A stretch of 43,011 nucleotides of DNA from a bacterium (GTDB taxonomy: Bacteria; Bacillota; Clostridia; Lachnospirales; Lachnospiraceae). The notes beneath the pieces were generated by a model, which did no database searches, was not told the origin of the DNA, and saw only the letters and a list, made by a program, of their open reading frames with translations. The stretch spans positions 1 through 43,011 of the forward strand of contig JAUNSO010000021.1 in NCBI GenBank assembly GCA_030539165.1, given 5' to 3'. Below, one piece after another: positions 15,566-24,598 of this stretch (the first letter of the stretch is position 1; each line of letters starts with the position of its first letter). Position numbers and translations under genes: made by a program.

Positions 15566-17392
15566 TTATTCTACCGTTACAGACTTTGCCAGATTTCTGG
15601 GTTTGTCAACATCACAGCCCTTGCCTACGGATACATAATATGCAAATAACTGAAGCGGTATCACTGCCAGTGATGTGACAAAGTACGGATTTGTCTGCGG
15701 TATATAGATCACATAGTCAGCGGTCTCTTCAATATCTGTATGTCCCTCGTTTGTGACCGCAAGCAGAAATGCTCCGCGGCTCTTAACCTCGACCATATTG
15801 CTGGTTGTCTTTTTATATAGATCCTCCTGTGTCAGCACTGCTGCTACAAGTGTTCCCTCTTCTATCAGTGAAATGGTACCATGCTTTAGTTCACCGGCTG
15901 CATACGCCTCAGAATGAATATAAGAGATCTCCTTCAGTTTCAGGGAAGCCTCCAGAGAAATAGCATAGTCAATTCCTCTTCCAATAAAGAAAATGTCCTT
16001 TGCGCCTACATAACGGTTTGCAAATCTCTGAATGCGTCCTTTATTTGCAAGCAGCAGCTCGATCTGCTCCGGCAGCTTCTCCAGATCCCGCAGCATCTCA
16101 CTGTATTGATCCTGATTGATTTTTCCTCTGACCTGTGCAAACTTCATGGATAACAGGTACAACGCTATCAGCTGCGCGGAATATGCCTTGGTCGTTGCAA
16201 CAGCGATCTCCGGTCCTGCCCATGTATACATGACATTGTCTGCTTCTCTTGCGATAGAAGAACCGACTACATTCACGATGCCCAGCACCTTGCAGCCTTC
16301 CTTTTGAGCCTGCCGTAAAGCCGCCAGTGTATCTGCTGTTTCACCCGACTGGCTGATGACAACTACCATGGAACCTTTGTCCAGAATCGGATTGCGATAT
16401 CTGAACTCCGATGCCAGATCCACCTCGACCGGTATCCTTGCCATTCCTTCCATAACATACTTTCCTACAACACCGGCGTGATAAGCAGAACCGCATGCCA
16501 CAATGTGCATTTTGGTGATGGAACGGATATCCTCATCTGTCATACCCAGTTCCTCAATCACGATCTCTCCATCCTTGACACGTGGACTGAAGGTATCTCT
16601 GATCGTCTTAGGCTGCTCGTACATCTCCTTCAGCATGAAATGCTCATAGCCGCCCTTCTCAGCAGCATCAGCATCCCAATCGATCCTGACAGATTCCTTC
16701 TGGATTTCTTCTTCATCAACGGAATAAAAATGCATATGATCTGCACGTAATCTGACTACTTCCTGATTGTTGATAAAATAAACATCTCTTGTATACTTTA
16801 ATACTGCCGGAACATCTGACGCTATAAAACAGCCGTCTTCGCTCTTGCCTACGATCAAAGGACTATCCTTTCTGACAGCAAAAATCTGATCCGGATGCTC
16901 TGAAAAAAGGATACCCAGTGCATAGGAGCCCTCCACACGATGCATGACCTTCGTGATGGCCTCCAGAGGGTTTCCCCTATAGTAATAATCAATCAGGTGT
17001 GCTACCACCTCAGTATCTGTTTCTGACTTAAAAACATAACCTTTGCTGAGCAGCTTATCCTTAAGAGCGAGATAATTCTCTATGATTCCGTTATGCACAA
17101 CTGCAATCGTACCGGAGGTATTAAAATGCGGATGAGAGTTGATATCTGACGGCTGTCCGTGTGTTGCCCAGCGTGTATGACCGATTCCGACTGTTCCCGA
17201 CAGTGTTGCTCCGCCATGTGTCAGCTCCTCCAATACCTTCAGACGACCCATAGCCTTGACCATCTTAATCTCTTTGCCGTCATAAACTGCAATTCCGGCT
17301 GAATCATAACCTCTGTATTCCAGCTTGGACAGACCATCCAGTAAGATCGGGGCTGCCTGACTGTTTCCTATATATCCTACTATTCCGCACAT
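15566..17392 (-). CDS. glmS: Glutamine--fructose-6-phosphate aminotransferase (isomerizing)
   Basis: The 608-residue enzyme makes glucosamine-6-phosphate, the entry to UDP-GlcNAc and cell-wall synthesis. The N-terminal glutaminase domain starts MCGIVGYIG, with Cys2 as nucleophile, and includes HTRWATHG. Two SIS domains follow (VVVISQSGETADTLAAL and IGRGIDYAISLEASLKLKE), and it ends in the standard PRNLAKSVTVE. Length is normal. AGGAGG precedes the start. Only 16 bp separate it from the preceding GT2 gene, so it is co-transcribed with polysaccharide genes and has no room for the glmS ribozyme leader. Confidence 0.98.
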   Translation of the reverse strand: MCGIVGYIGNSQAAPILLDGLSKLEYRGYDSAGIAVYDGKEIKMVKAMGRLKVLEELTHGGATLSGTVGIGHTRWATHGQPSDINSHPHFNTSGTIAVVHNGIIENYLALKDKLLSKGYVFKSETDTEVVAHLIDYYYRGNPLEAITKVMHRVEGSYALGILFSEHPDQIFAVRKDSPLIVGKSEDGCFIASDVPAVLKYTRDVYFINNQEVVRLRADHMHFYSVDEEEIQKESVRIDWDADAAEKGGYEHFMLKEMYEQPKTIRDTFSPRVKDGEIVIEELGMTDEDIRSITKMHIVACGSAYHAGVVGKYVMEGMARIPVEVDLASEFRYRNPILDKGSMVVVISQSGETADTLAALRQAQKEGCKVLGIVNVVGSSIAREADNVMYTWAGPEIAVATTKAYSAQLIALYLLSMKFAQVRGKINQDQYSEMLRDLEKLPEQIELLLANKGRIQRFANRYVGAKDIFFIGRGIDYAISLEASLKLKEISYIHSEAYAAGELKHGTISLIEEGTLVAAVLTQEDLYKKTTSNMVEVKSRGAFLLAVTNEGHTDIEETADYVIYIPQTNPYFVTSLAVIPLQLFAYYVSVGKGCDVDKPRNLAKSVTVE

Positions 17393-17408
17393 GTTAATTC
17401 CTCCTGTG

Positions 17409-18341
17409 TCATACCGAATATCTCCAGTATTCTTTATTCATCGTACATTTCATAATCACTTTATCGGATAATTTCCGGAAATTCTTTCCCTTGCGGTATC
17501 CCATATACCGGTATCCACATGCAATGACAAACGGGAATATCTCCATACGGCAATTATGCTCCTTAAAATACGTATAAGCGGCTCTCACATACCTGATTCC
17601 CTCCGATTCGGAGGAAATACCTTCAAACACATCCGGGTGTCTGGCCTGTGATACCGCTAAATCAAAGTTCCTTCTGAATTGCTGCTGATTTGTATAGTTA
17701 TGAGAATGCACTACGCGGGCATCGGCTGTGTAGGCGATTCTTCCGCCATTGCGTATCACACCTGATGCAAAGATCATATCCTCATTGAAAATTGTATGAT
17801 TGACAAAACCATGATACTGCTCCAGAGTCTCCCGCTTATATGCAGCACAGACATTTGAGCAGAAGAATGTTTTGATCCCAAGTGTTTCCATGTCCTGAAG
17901 ACTCTTGATCCTGCTCTCCGGAGGATAATTAAAGCTTCTCGTAAACTGTTCTGATGCTCCGGCATTCTCTGCTGCCAGCTGCCTGGCATATGATATATCT
18001 GCAGTACCCTCCGTCAATGGGCATATCAGATGCTCCAGCAAATATTCATCCGCCGGTACTGCATCCTGTGTCATAAATACCACAATATCTGCCTCTGAGT
18101 GCTGCCACAGTTCATTTCTCGTATGTCCGTGATCAAACTCATGTCTGGAAATATGATGCACTTCCACATTCTTATACCGGTCATAGAAATCCGATCCTAT
18201 GACCAGGCCTTCAAAATACTTCTCTTCTGTATTATAGAGTATCACCTTATGAACCGGTATACTCTGCGCCGCCAGCCGGTCAAGCAGTACGAGAAATCTC
18301 TGATCCGGCTGATACGTCGGTATGCATACATCAATCTTCAA
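17409..18341 (-). CDS. GT2 family glycosyltransferase (rhamnosyltransferase-like)
   Basis: A 310-residue cytoplasmic glycosyltransferase starting MKIDVCIPTYQPDQRFLVLL, a GT-A nucleotide-sugar fold. The metal-binding region is IVVFMTQDAVPADEYLLEHL, and NEDMIFASGVIRNG supplies the catalytic-base region. The pattern resembles rhamnosyl transferases of the RfbF/WsaF type, which fits rfbC elsewhere in the locus, but donor and acceptor are not certain. The start codon is TTG at 18341, with GACAGAGA upstream. It sits between the LCP gene and glmS. Confidence 0.85.
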   Translation of the reverse strand: MKIDVCIPTYQPDQRFLVLLDRLAAQSIPVHKVILYNTEEKYFEGLVIGSDFYDRYKNVEVHHISRHEFDHGHTRNELWQHSEADIVVFMTQDAVPADEYLLEHLICPLTEGTADISYARQLAAENAGASEQFTRSFNYPPESRIKSLQDMETLGIKTFFCSNVCAAYKRETLEQYHGFVNHTIFNEDMIFASGVIRNGGRIAYTADARVVHSHNYTNQQQFRRNFDLAVSQARHPDVFEGISSESEGIRYVRAAYTYFKEHNCRMEIFPFVIACGYRYMGYRKGKNFRKLSDKVIMKCTMNKEYWRYSV

Positions 18342-18371
18342 TCTCTGTCACCCGTTCTGTCTGCTTCTATA

Positions 18372-19499
18372 TTACTTGATATAGGAGGCTGTATCACTCT
18401 TAATATGCTCACTGATCTGTACCACCTCATCTGAAGGTTCATAGCTCGTAGGATCGATACTAAACAGGAATCCATGCAGCACCATGACATTTTCTTTCAG
18501 ATCTGTCGGGACTACGCAGCTGCCCTTCTTACCAATGGTTCCGGTTTCCTTTGCTACAGGGAAGCCAACCGTATCAACCAGATTGTATTTTGCAAAGTTC
18601 GCTGCATATCCCAGCATCTCCGAGTTGCTAAAGCTGGTTGAAATCTTCGGAAATACATCATTGATGATCTGATTGATCGTTCCGATATCAGATTTCTTTG
18701 CTTTCTCAGCTACCTTTTTCAGAACATCTCTCTGACGTTCTGTACGTCTGAAATCATCACCTGCTGTATATCGGATACGACAATAAGAGGTTGCCTGCAG
18801 TCCGTTCAGTGTCTGCAGACCCGGCTGTGTTACCTCAACAATATTGCCTCCGGTCACTTCCTGTGTTCCAATCTGGTAGTTATTCAAATGGACGATTTCC
18901 TCTTCCTGAACATCAATTTCAATGCCGCCGAGCGCATTGATGGTATCCGTCAAGGCTCTGAAGTCAATTGTCACATAATCTGTAATATTCAGATCCAGAT
19001 TCATATTCAGCATATTCAGTGCCTGTTCCGGACCGCCCTTACTATAGGCGGAATTTGCTTTATTATAAGAATCATTTCCTACATTCAGATAAGTATCTCT
19101 GTACACAGATGCAAGTCTTGCATCGCCTGTATCCTCGTTTAAGCTCAGAATCATGATGGTATCGGTTCTGGCGCCCTTGCCCAGATTATGATTCTCGCTG
19201 ACATCTACACCAAACAGAGCTATATTTTTATATCCCTTCAATGTTTCCTTTTCAGCAACCTCTTCATTGATGGTAATGTCTTTCTCGTCAATTGGGGTCT
19301 TTTCTATTTTATCCATTTTTTGGACAATCACGAGTACACCAATCATGATCGCAAGTACCAAAAACTCAAGTACGAAAAGCAGAATTCTCTTCTTTCTCTT
19401 TGCTTTTGCCTTTGCACGTCTGCTCTTGGAGCTTCCTCCACTCGTTCTGCGCCTTGGTTCCTCTCCTCTATAGCTTGGTTCTCTCCTGTAATCTGACAT
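18372..19499 (-). CDS. LytR-CpsA-Psr (LCP) family cell-wall glycopolymer ligase
   Basis: The 375-residue protein has a basic cytoplasmic tail (SKSRRAKAKAKRKKR), one membrane helix (about 38-60) and an extracellular LCP domain. Typical motifs are NIALFGVDVSE, ARTDTIMILSLN, LASVYRDTYL, IDVQEEE, NGLQATSYCRIRYT and FRRTERQRDVLKKV, including the arginines and aspartates that bind the polyprenyl diphosphate. LCP enzymes transfer lipid-linked glycopolymers to peptidoglycan. Its place next to the initiating phosphoglycosyl transferase suggests it anchors the product of this locus. GAGAGGGA precedes the ATG. Confidence 0.95.
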   Translation of the reverse strand: MSDYRREPSYRGEEPRRRTSGGSSKSRRAKAKAKRKKRILLFVLEFLVLAIMIGVLVIVQKMDKIEKTPIDEKDITINEEVAEKETLKGYKNIALFGVDVSENHNLGKGARTDTIMILSLNEDTGDARLASVYRDTYLNVGNDSYNKANSAYSKGGPEQALNMLNMNLDLNITDYVTIDFRALTDTINALGGIEIDVQEEEIVHLNNYQIGTQEVTGGNIVEVTQPGLQTLNGLQATSYCRIRYTAGDDFRRTERQRDVLKKVAEKAKKSDIGTINQIINDVFPKISTSFSNSEMLGYAANFAKYNLVDTVGFPVAKETGTIGKKGSCVVPTDLKENVMVLHGFLFSIDPTSYEPSDEVVQISEHIKSDTASYIK

Positions 19500-19537
19500 T
19501 TTAAATCCCTCTCTGCTAATAACTGATTTCGTTCTTT

Positions 19538-20932
19538 TTAATATGCGTTCTCGTTGATAAATCCCCTGAATATCGTCAGGAACATGATTTTAATATCAAA
19601 TCCCATCGTCCAGTGCTCTATATAGTATAAGTCATATTCTACGCGTTTCTCTATGGAAGTATCTCCCCGCAGTCCATTGATCTGTGCCCATCCGGTCAGA
19701 CCCGGTCTTACCTGATGCTTCACCATATAGCGCGGTATCTCTTCCTTAAATTTCTCTACAAACAACGGTCGCTCAGGACGTGGTCCCACCAGACTCATTT
19801 TGCCTGCCAAAATATTAAACAGCTGTGGCAGCTCATCCATGCTTGTCCGGCGCAGTATCTTTCCAACCTTGGTCACACGCGGATCATCCTTGACTGTCCA
19901 CGCCTTTTCCTCCACCTCTTCACTCTGCATGTACATCGTGCGGAATTTATACATCTGATAAGGTTTATTATGCAGTCCCACACGTTCCTGTGCAAAAATA
20001 ACAGGACCCTTGGAGGACAGCTTGATGGCTAATGCAGCGATCAGCATGATCGGTGAAGATACAATAATACCACAGATGGAACCAACAATGTCTACCAGCC
20101 TCTTAGCCAGCATATTCCAAGTATTGCTCAGCGGCACATGACGGATGTTGATGATCGGAAGTCCCTGTATGTCCTCTGTATATGGTCTGTTCGGAATGAC
20201 ACCGTTATAATCCGGTATGAATTTTGTATGCACACCTGATTTCTCACACAGGGCCACAATCTCTTCCAGTCTGCCATACTCCTGCAGACTCAGAGTGATC
20301 GCGATCTCATCCAGTTTATTCTCCGGCAGGATCACAAACAGGTTATCGATGCGTCCAAGTACCTTGACTCCCTTGTACATCGTGCCGCTTTCCATATGAT
20401 CATCCAAAATGCCGCGGACTACATATCCCCACTGCGGATTCAGTCTGATTCTGTTGATATATGCCTCTGCTGATTTGGAATAGCCAACCAGCAATACATA
20501 CTTCAGATTAAAACCGCGCCGTCTGATATAGCGCAGTACATACCGGATGATATTGCGGACAAGCGTCTCTGCAAATACATTGATAATCCAGAAATAAAAC
20601 AGCATAAACCGGGAAAAGTGAGACTGTCTGATGACATATAAAACCACAATAAATACCGTCAAGCCCAACGTATTGGCCTTTACGATATTAAACAGCTCTC
20701 TTTTTCGCCCCGAAGCACGCTTGGAACTGTACAGATCAAACTGGTAATATAGAAACAAATAACCAGGAATCACAAAATAAAGTGCTCCAAAATAAGTACT
20801 TGCCAGAAGTCCCTTCTCTCCATGAAGAACCTCAAACTGAAAAAACCATGCAAGTACATAAGACGCAGCAGTTATGATTCCGTCGATTACTACATGTAAC
20901 CGGTTAAACATTCTCTGATTATCTTTTATCAA
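19538..20932 (-). CDS. Polyprenyl-phosphate phosphoglycosyl transferase (WcaJ/CpsE-like)
   Basis: A membrane enzyme that starts glycan synthesis by moving a sugar-1-phosphate to undecaprenyl phosphate. Four N-terminal helices (to about 120), a Rossmann-like middle domain (YVLLVGYSKSAEAYINR) and the C-terminal catalytic domain are visible. The catalytic domain has KRLVDIVGS, FAQERVGLHNKPYQMYKFRT, RRTSMDELPQLFNIL, SLVGPRPERP and VRPGLTGWAQINGLRGDTS. I prefer a TTG start at 20932 (464 residues, MIKDNQRMFNRLH), as family members begin this way and AAAAGGTG lies 6 bases upstream; a GTG at 20941 would overlap that site. It is the first gene after a probable promoter. Confidence 0.94.
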   Translation of the reverse strand: MIKDNQRMFNRLHVVIDGIITAASYVLAWFFQFEVLHGEKGLLASTYFGALYFVIPGYLFLYYQFDLYSSKRASGRKRELFNIVKANTLGLTVFIVVLYVIRQSHFSRFMLFYFWIINVFAETLVRNIIRYVLRYIRRRGFNLKYVLLVGYSKSAEAYINRIRLNPQWGYVVRGILDDHMESGTMYKGVKVLGRIDNLFVILPENKLDEIAITLSLQEYGRLEEIVALCEKSGVHTKFIPDYNGVIPNRPYTEDIQGLPIINIRHVPLSNTWNMLAKRLVDIVGSICGIIVSSPIMLIAALAIKLSSKGPVIFAQERVGLHNKPYQMYKFRTMYMQSEEVEEKAWTVKDDPRVTKVGKILRRTSMDELPQLFNILAGKMSLVGPRPERPLFVEKFKEEIPRYMVKHQVRPGLTGWAQINGLRGDTSIEKRVEYDLYYIEHWTMGFDIKIMFLTIFRGFINENAY

Positions 20933-20966
20933 AACGGTCACCTTTTCAATGTCTGCCCATCGCTCT

Positions 20967-20995
20967 ATATTACAATAATTTCAGTCAAAGGGCAA
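20967..20995 (-). promoter_or_regulatory. Probable promoter of the phosphoglycosyl transferase unit
   Basis: On the minus strand TTGCCC (20990-20995), 17 bp, then TAATAT (20967-20972), each four of six matches. It lies in the 90-bp gap between the two polysaccharide transcription units. No GC-rich terminator precedes it, so readthrough from upstream genes is possible. Confidence 0.45.
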
Positions 20996-21022
20996 CTCTT
21001 AGAAATAAAATTTTTATAAACT

Positions 21023-21985
21023 TTACCCAAGAATTCTACGGAACATATTGACCCACAGCTCCAGCTGTATTTTCACATAATTCTTGAAAAGGCGGCTTGA
21101 ATAGGGATATTTCTTCCCCTGTGTACACATCAGATACCCTCTCTTCATGCCTGACAGATACTCTCGTCCGTATCCCTTACAGATAAAGAAGATCGCTTTG
21201 ACACCAAATCCAAACAGCAGAAATGGAAGGTTAATGACAATCTGCCAGAAAGGCATATTTTTATAAATCACATACCAGCTGTTTCTCGCCGCCAGACGGA
21301 TCTTGAAGGAATTGTATCTGGAACCGGAAAATCCGCTCCCAAAATGGTACACAACTGCATCCGGCGTATAGACGTTACGGTAGCCCATGATCCTTGCACG
21401 ATATCCTACATCTACATCCTCCAGATATGCAAAATGAAACTCATCAAAATATCCGATTGCCTCAAATACAGCCCTTCTGTATATGGCAGCTCCCGCACAC
21501 GCTGAAAATACATTGCATTCTTTGCTGTAACGTTCCTTGCTTCTGCCTTTTCCGATTGCAAAAGCCCATCCGAATGCACAATAGAGATCTCCCGCTCCGT
21601 CTATCTTCTCAGGATCTGCCATTTGCAGCATCTTGGCTGCCACTGAAAACACATCGGGTTTTCCTTCGATCGCCTGCAGCAGCTTCTCCACAAATGTATC
21701 TGTTGCCTCTGTATCATTATTCAACAGGATGATATACTCCGTATCTGCTATCCGGATTCCCTCATTGACAGCTCTGGAAAACCCAAAATTCTGAGATAAA
21801 CGGATCAGTCTGACTTCCGGATATTTCTCCTCTATGAAGTCTGCGCTGCCATCATCGGAACAGTTGTCTACAACCACAGTGTTGAAGTCCTGACAGGTCT
21901 GCCTGCGCAGAGCATCCAGACACTTCTCATTATAGGATTGTCCGTTATAATTTGGTATGATTACAGTTACCTTCTTGTTTTCCAT
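21023..21985 (-). CDS. GT2 family glycosyltransferase
   Basis: From ATG 21985 (MENKKVTVIIPNYNGQ) the protein has 320 residues. GT-A motifs are VIIPNYNG, VVVDNCSDDGS, ILLNNDTEA (DxD-like) and FHFAYLEDVDVGYRARIMGY. The C-terminal 80 residues contain an amphipathic/membrane-associated stretch (MPFWQIVINLPFLLFGFGVKAIFF) common in rhamnosyl- and polysaccharide GT2 enzymes. The frame extends upstream to a TTG at 22060 inside the preceding gene; the shorter start fits family N-termini better, but its ribosome binding site is only GGGA. Donor unknown. Confidence 0.88.
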   Translation of the reverse strand: MENKKVTVIIPNYNGQSYNEKCLDALRRQTCQDFNTVVVDNCSDDGSADFIEEKYPEVRLIRLSQNFGFSRAVNEGIRIADTEYIILLNNDTEATDTFVEKLLQAIEGKPDVFSVAAKMLQMADPEKIDGAGDLYCAFGWAFAIGKGRSKERYSKECNVFSACAGAAIYRRAVFEAIGYFDEFHFAYLEDVDVGYRARIMGYRNVYTPDAVVYHFGSGFSGSRYNSFKIRLAARNSWYVIYKNMPFWQIVINLPFLLFGFGVKAIFFICKGYGREYLSGMKRGYLMCTQGKKYPYSSRLFKNYVKIQLELWVNMFRRILG

Positions 21986-22019
21986 CGTCTCGATTCCCAT
22001 CACATCTATAGTTGTCTCA

Positions 22020-23486
22020 TCACCAGCGTCTGAATACAGCATACGGATCATATACCGCAATATAATCCTTTGACATTGCTATGCCCGCTGAACCATTGAC
22101 TAACGCCTGCTTCTTGATCATCATACAGTCAAGCGGCAGTCCGTCTACCTCCTGCTGCAGATTGGCTCGGTGCAGATATCCTGAATGATGTCCGCTCAAT
22201 CCCTTGAAATTGGCAACCAGTTTGCCTTCTTCATTTCTTGAATAGCCCGCGCTCTCTATATGTCCTGTCCTGTCCAGTATTTTACCCGCCACAGCCCCGA
22301 CATCTGCACGAACCAGATGACCAAGCAGCTCTCTCTGCCAGCCCGGTGTCACCGGACGCAGACTGTTATTCATGATCATGATATACTCTTCCTCGATCTG
22401 ATCCAGCCCATTCTGCTTGACCGCGTTCCATGTTTCTCTGGACAAAACAGCGACCCTCTCTTCACCAACCGCATATTTGATCCGGAAAAATCCCAAATGT
22501 GGTGTATAAAGTACCTGAGCCTCGATGTCCATTCTCTCCAGATGTGCTTCTATCGCACGTTTTCCGGCATCATAGGCATAGAGCTTGCTCTCCGGATGAT
22601 CAGCCGTAGAATCCTCATGGGCACGCCAATGATACAGCACCTTCGGGATATGTGCAATGCTTTCTTTTGGCGCATTCTCCACACAGCGCAGGATAAAGTC
22701 GTGATCCTGTGCACCATTATACTCTGTGCGGAACCCACCTGCCCTTTTTGCCGCACTGCTGCTGACCACAAAGAAGTGGCAGATATAATTATTGGTCCGT
22801 AACAAATCCAGATTGAAGCCCGGTTTTCTGTGATGATCAAAATGACGGCCTGTTGCCCCATCTACTTTATCTTCATCTGAATAGACTGCACTGATTCTGT
22901 TATTTAGAATACAGCCTTCCTCATAAAGACCAGTCTGCAGTATGCTGACTGTTTCAAAAAGTGCGTCTGGCGCCAGCAGATCATCATGATCCAACAGCCC
23001 TACATAATCGCCATTTGCCATCTCAAGTGCCTTATTGGAATTAACGGATATTCCGTAGTTCTTATCCAGCTTCTGATACTTAATACGACAGCTGCCGATT
23101 TCTGCGCAATAACGCCCTACCATATCCATCACACAGTTTTTTACAGTGTCGCTTCTGCTGCCGTCAGCAATGCATAATTCCCAGTCCGTATAGCTCTGTG
23201 CAATGACTGACTCTATCATCTCTCTTAAAAAGACCGGCGGCGTTTCATATGCCGGAACCAAAATGCTGATTTTATATCTCTTTTTAAATTCTGTATTTCT
23301 CTGCCGCTTCAGTTCCTCTGTATCCGGCAGCTGAGTCTCGAGCCATGCTTCATAACCGGCTTCGTCCTCATCTCGTGATAGTCGCTCAGTCGCCTTATAA
23401 AAAGTCTCTGAAATCCCATTGCGCTGCAGATAACGGATTCCTCGCTCTATATTCTGTTTGTTGAATCTGGCACTAATTCTCTTCAT
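22020..23486 (-). CDS. GT2 family glycosyltransferase with degenerate second domain
   Basis: A 488-residue protein from ATG 23486 (MKRISARFNKQNIERG); the start overlaps the nucleotidyltransferase gene by 14 bp. The first GT-A domain (about 70-330) is intact: ISILVPAYETPPVFLREMIE, LLDHDDLLAPDALFE and GAQDHDFILRCVENAP. The rest resembles the later half of a second GT2 domain (MIMNNSLRPVTPGWQRELLG, GLPLDCMMIKKQAL). It lacks the beta-strand with the nucleotide-binding VDNGS motif and ends early at YDPYAVFRRW, where related two-domain enzymes have the catalytic-base helix. The second domain is therefore probably not catalytic. Two full two-domain relatives lie at 32336-36257. Confidence 0.85.
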   Translation of the reverse strand: MKRISARFNKQNIERGIRYLQRNGISETFYKATERLSRDEDEAGYEAWLETQLPDTEELKRQRNTEFKKRYKISILVPAYETPPVFLREMIESVIAQSYTDWELCIADGSRSDTVKNCVMDMVGRYCAEIGSCRIKYQKLDKNYGISVNSNKALEMANGDYVGLLDHDDLLAPDALFETVSILQTGLYEEGCILNNRISAVYSDEDKVDGATGRHFDHHRKPGFNLDLLRTNNYICHFFVVSSSAAKRAGGFRTEYNGAQDHDFILRCVENAPKESIAHIPKVLYHWRAHEDSTADHPESKLYAYDAGKRAIEAHLERMDIEAQVLYTPHLGFFRIKYAVGEERVAVLSRETWNAVKQNGLDQIEEEYIMIMNNSLRPVTPGWQRELLGHLVRADVGAVAGKILDRTGHIESAGYSRNEEGKLVANFKGLSGHHSGYLHRANLQQEVDGLPLDCMMIKKQALVNGSAGIAMSKDYIAVYDPYAVFRRW

Positions 23487-24195
23487 CAATAAATACCTGC
23501 AACTCCTCCGGTGTACCAAGCACATGGACTTTATCATGATCTACAATGGAAATGAAGACCTTTCCGCCTTTTGAAATCAGATAATTATAAAGCGGTGCTA
23601 CATATTTTTCCCCTTTTTCAAGGTTTTGATTAAGAGAATAATACTCACGATACAGCTGTTCATACAAGGCGCAAGTTTTAAAATAATAGGCTCCTAATGT
23701 GCAGTTGTCGGAAATTCTCTGCTTCTCACGTACCTCAACGGCGGCACCCTCTGCATCGAGCTTTACGAAGCTCCAGTGCTCTCCCTCTGCATGAAAGCAC
23801 GGAATGAAACCGTCTCCGGAGATCTGGTTCTCATTCATTTCTCCTGCTTCTACATAAGTATCTATATTATAGATCAATAGCGAAGACTGTGCATCCCAGT
23901 CATGGCTTGCCAGCATGGCAGTTGTTGCCTGTCCGTCAGTAGGTGCATCAATTTCAATGATACGCGTATGTACAATTCCCATTTTGCCGCATATGTCTGT
24001 AATAAATGCAGAGGCCTGATCCTCTCTCCTGACAATAAAAACATAGAGATTGTCTTCATCTGCAAATCCCGCCAGACTTTCCATCGACCATTCAAACAAA
24101 GTCTTGCCTCGTGCCTCTATCATATATTTTGGTACGGTATAGCCTGCTTTTCTGAACCTGGAGCCCAGACCGGCCATGGTAATAACGATTGTCAC
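23473..24195 (-). CDS. Nucleotidyltransferase (sugar- or alcohol-phosphate NTP transferase, LicC-like)
   Basis: A Rossmann-like NTP transferase with the pyrophosphorylase signature ITMAGLGSRFRKAGY followed by VPKYMIEARGKTLFEW (catalytic K). LLIYNIDTYVEAGE is the metal-binding D region. Such enzymes couple a phosphate-bearing sugar or alcohol to CTP, UTP or GTP. The start is uncertain: GTG 24195 gives the usual short N-terminus (about 240 residues), while GTG 24207 has a better AAAGAG ribosome binding site. It follows the HAD gene closely. With the kinase and HAD genes it forms a likely activation pathway for a polymer substituent. Confidence 0.82.
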   Translation of the reverse strand: MTIVITMAGLGSRFRKAGYTVPKYMIEARGKTLFEWSMESLAGFADEDNLYVFIVRREDQASAFITDICGKMGIVHTRIIEIDAPTDGQATTAMLASHDWDAQSSLLIYNIDTYVEAGEMNENQISGDGFIPCFHAEGEHWSFVKLDAEGAAVEVREKQRISDNCTLGAYYFKTCALYEQLYREYYSLNQNLEKGEKYVAPLYNYLISKGGKVFISIVDHDKVHVLGTPEELQVFIDEEN

Positions 24196-24199
24196 TACT

Positions 24200-24598
24200 T
24201 TATTCACACCTGCTCTTTCTGCATATTTCATCCAGTTCTTCAACACTTTTATTTAAAAATTCATCCGGCCTTATCGTCCTGTCATCCACATAGAAGCCCT
24301 TATGCCCCGGCCATGGCTTTCCGTATATGATCTCGTCATATGGTATCTGCCATTGATCCAGCCAGGCTGTCATCACCTTGGCTGTATTGGCATTGATCAA
24401 ACCAATATTGCCATTATAGCTGTTCATATTACGGGAGGTAAATAATATGATCTTCGCCCCGCCTTCTTTATACGCACGCAGCTTTGCAACCATTGCTTCA
24501 TACGGAATCAGGTCAGCGTAAGCCTCTTCTTTCTTTTTGATCGGGCATAATGTACCATCCACATCAAATATAAAGCTCATTCCCTCATATTCGTTCAA
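24200..24598 (-). CDS. HAD superfamily hydrolase, capsular polysaccharide type
   Basis: A compact 132-residue HAD protein. MSFIFDVDGTLCPIKKK holds the nucleophile and acid aspartates (DVDGT), IILFTSRNMNSYNGN is motif II, and KPWPGHKGFYVDDRTIRPDEF holds the lysine and the terminal DD. No cap domain is present, as in small HADs of capsule loci that act on sugar-phosphate or nucleotide-linked intermediates. The start overlaps the kinase gene stop as ATGA, so the two are translationally coupled. Confidence 0.85.
   Translation of the reverse strand: MNEYEGMSFIFDVDGTLCPIKKKEEAYADLIPYEAMVAKLRAYKEGGAKIILFTSRNMNSYNGNIGLINANTAKVMTAWLDQWQIPYDEIIYGKPWPGHKGFYVDDRTIRPDEFLNKSVEELDEICRKSRCE

Noticed and set aside
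17393..17560. glmS ribozyme upstream of glmS
   Set aside because: The gap is 16 bp, and the conserved ribozyme core sequences were not found in the preceding coding region on the minus strand.
21006..21018. AT-rich palindrome (ATAAAATTTTTAT) as a terminator after the GT2 gene
   Set aside because: The stem has no GC pairs and would be too weak to stop transcription.
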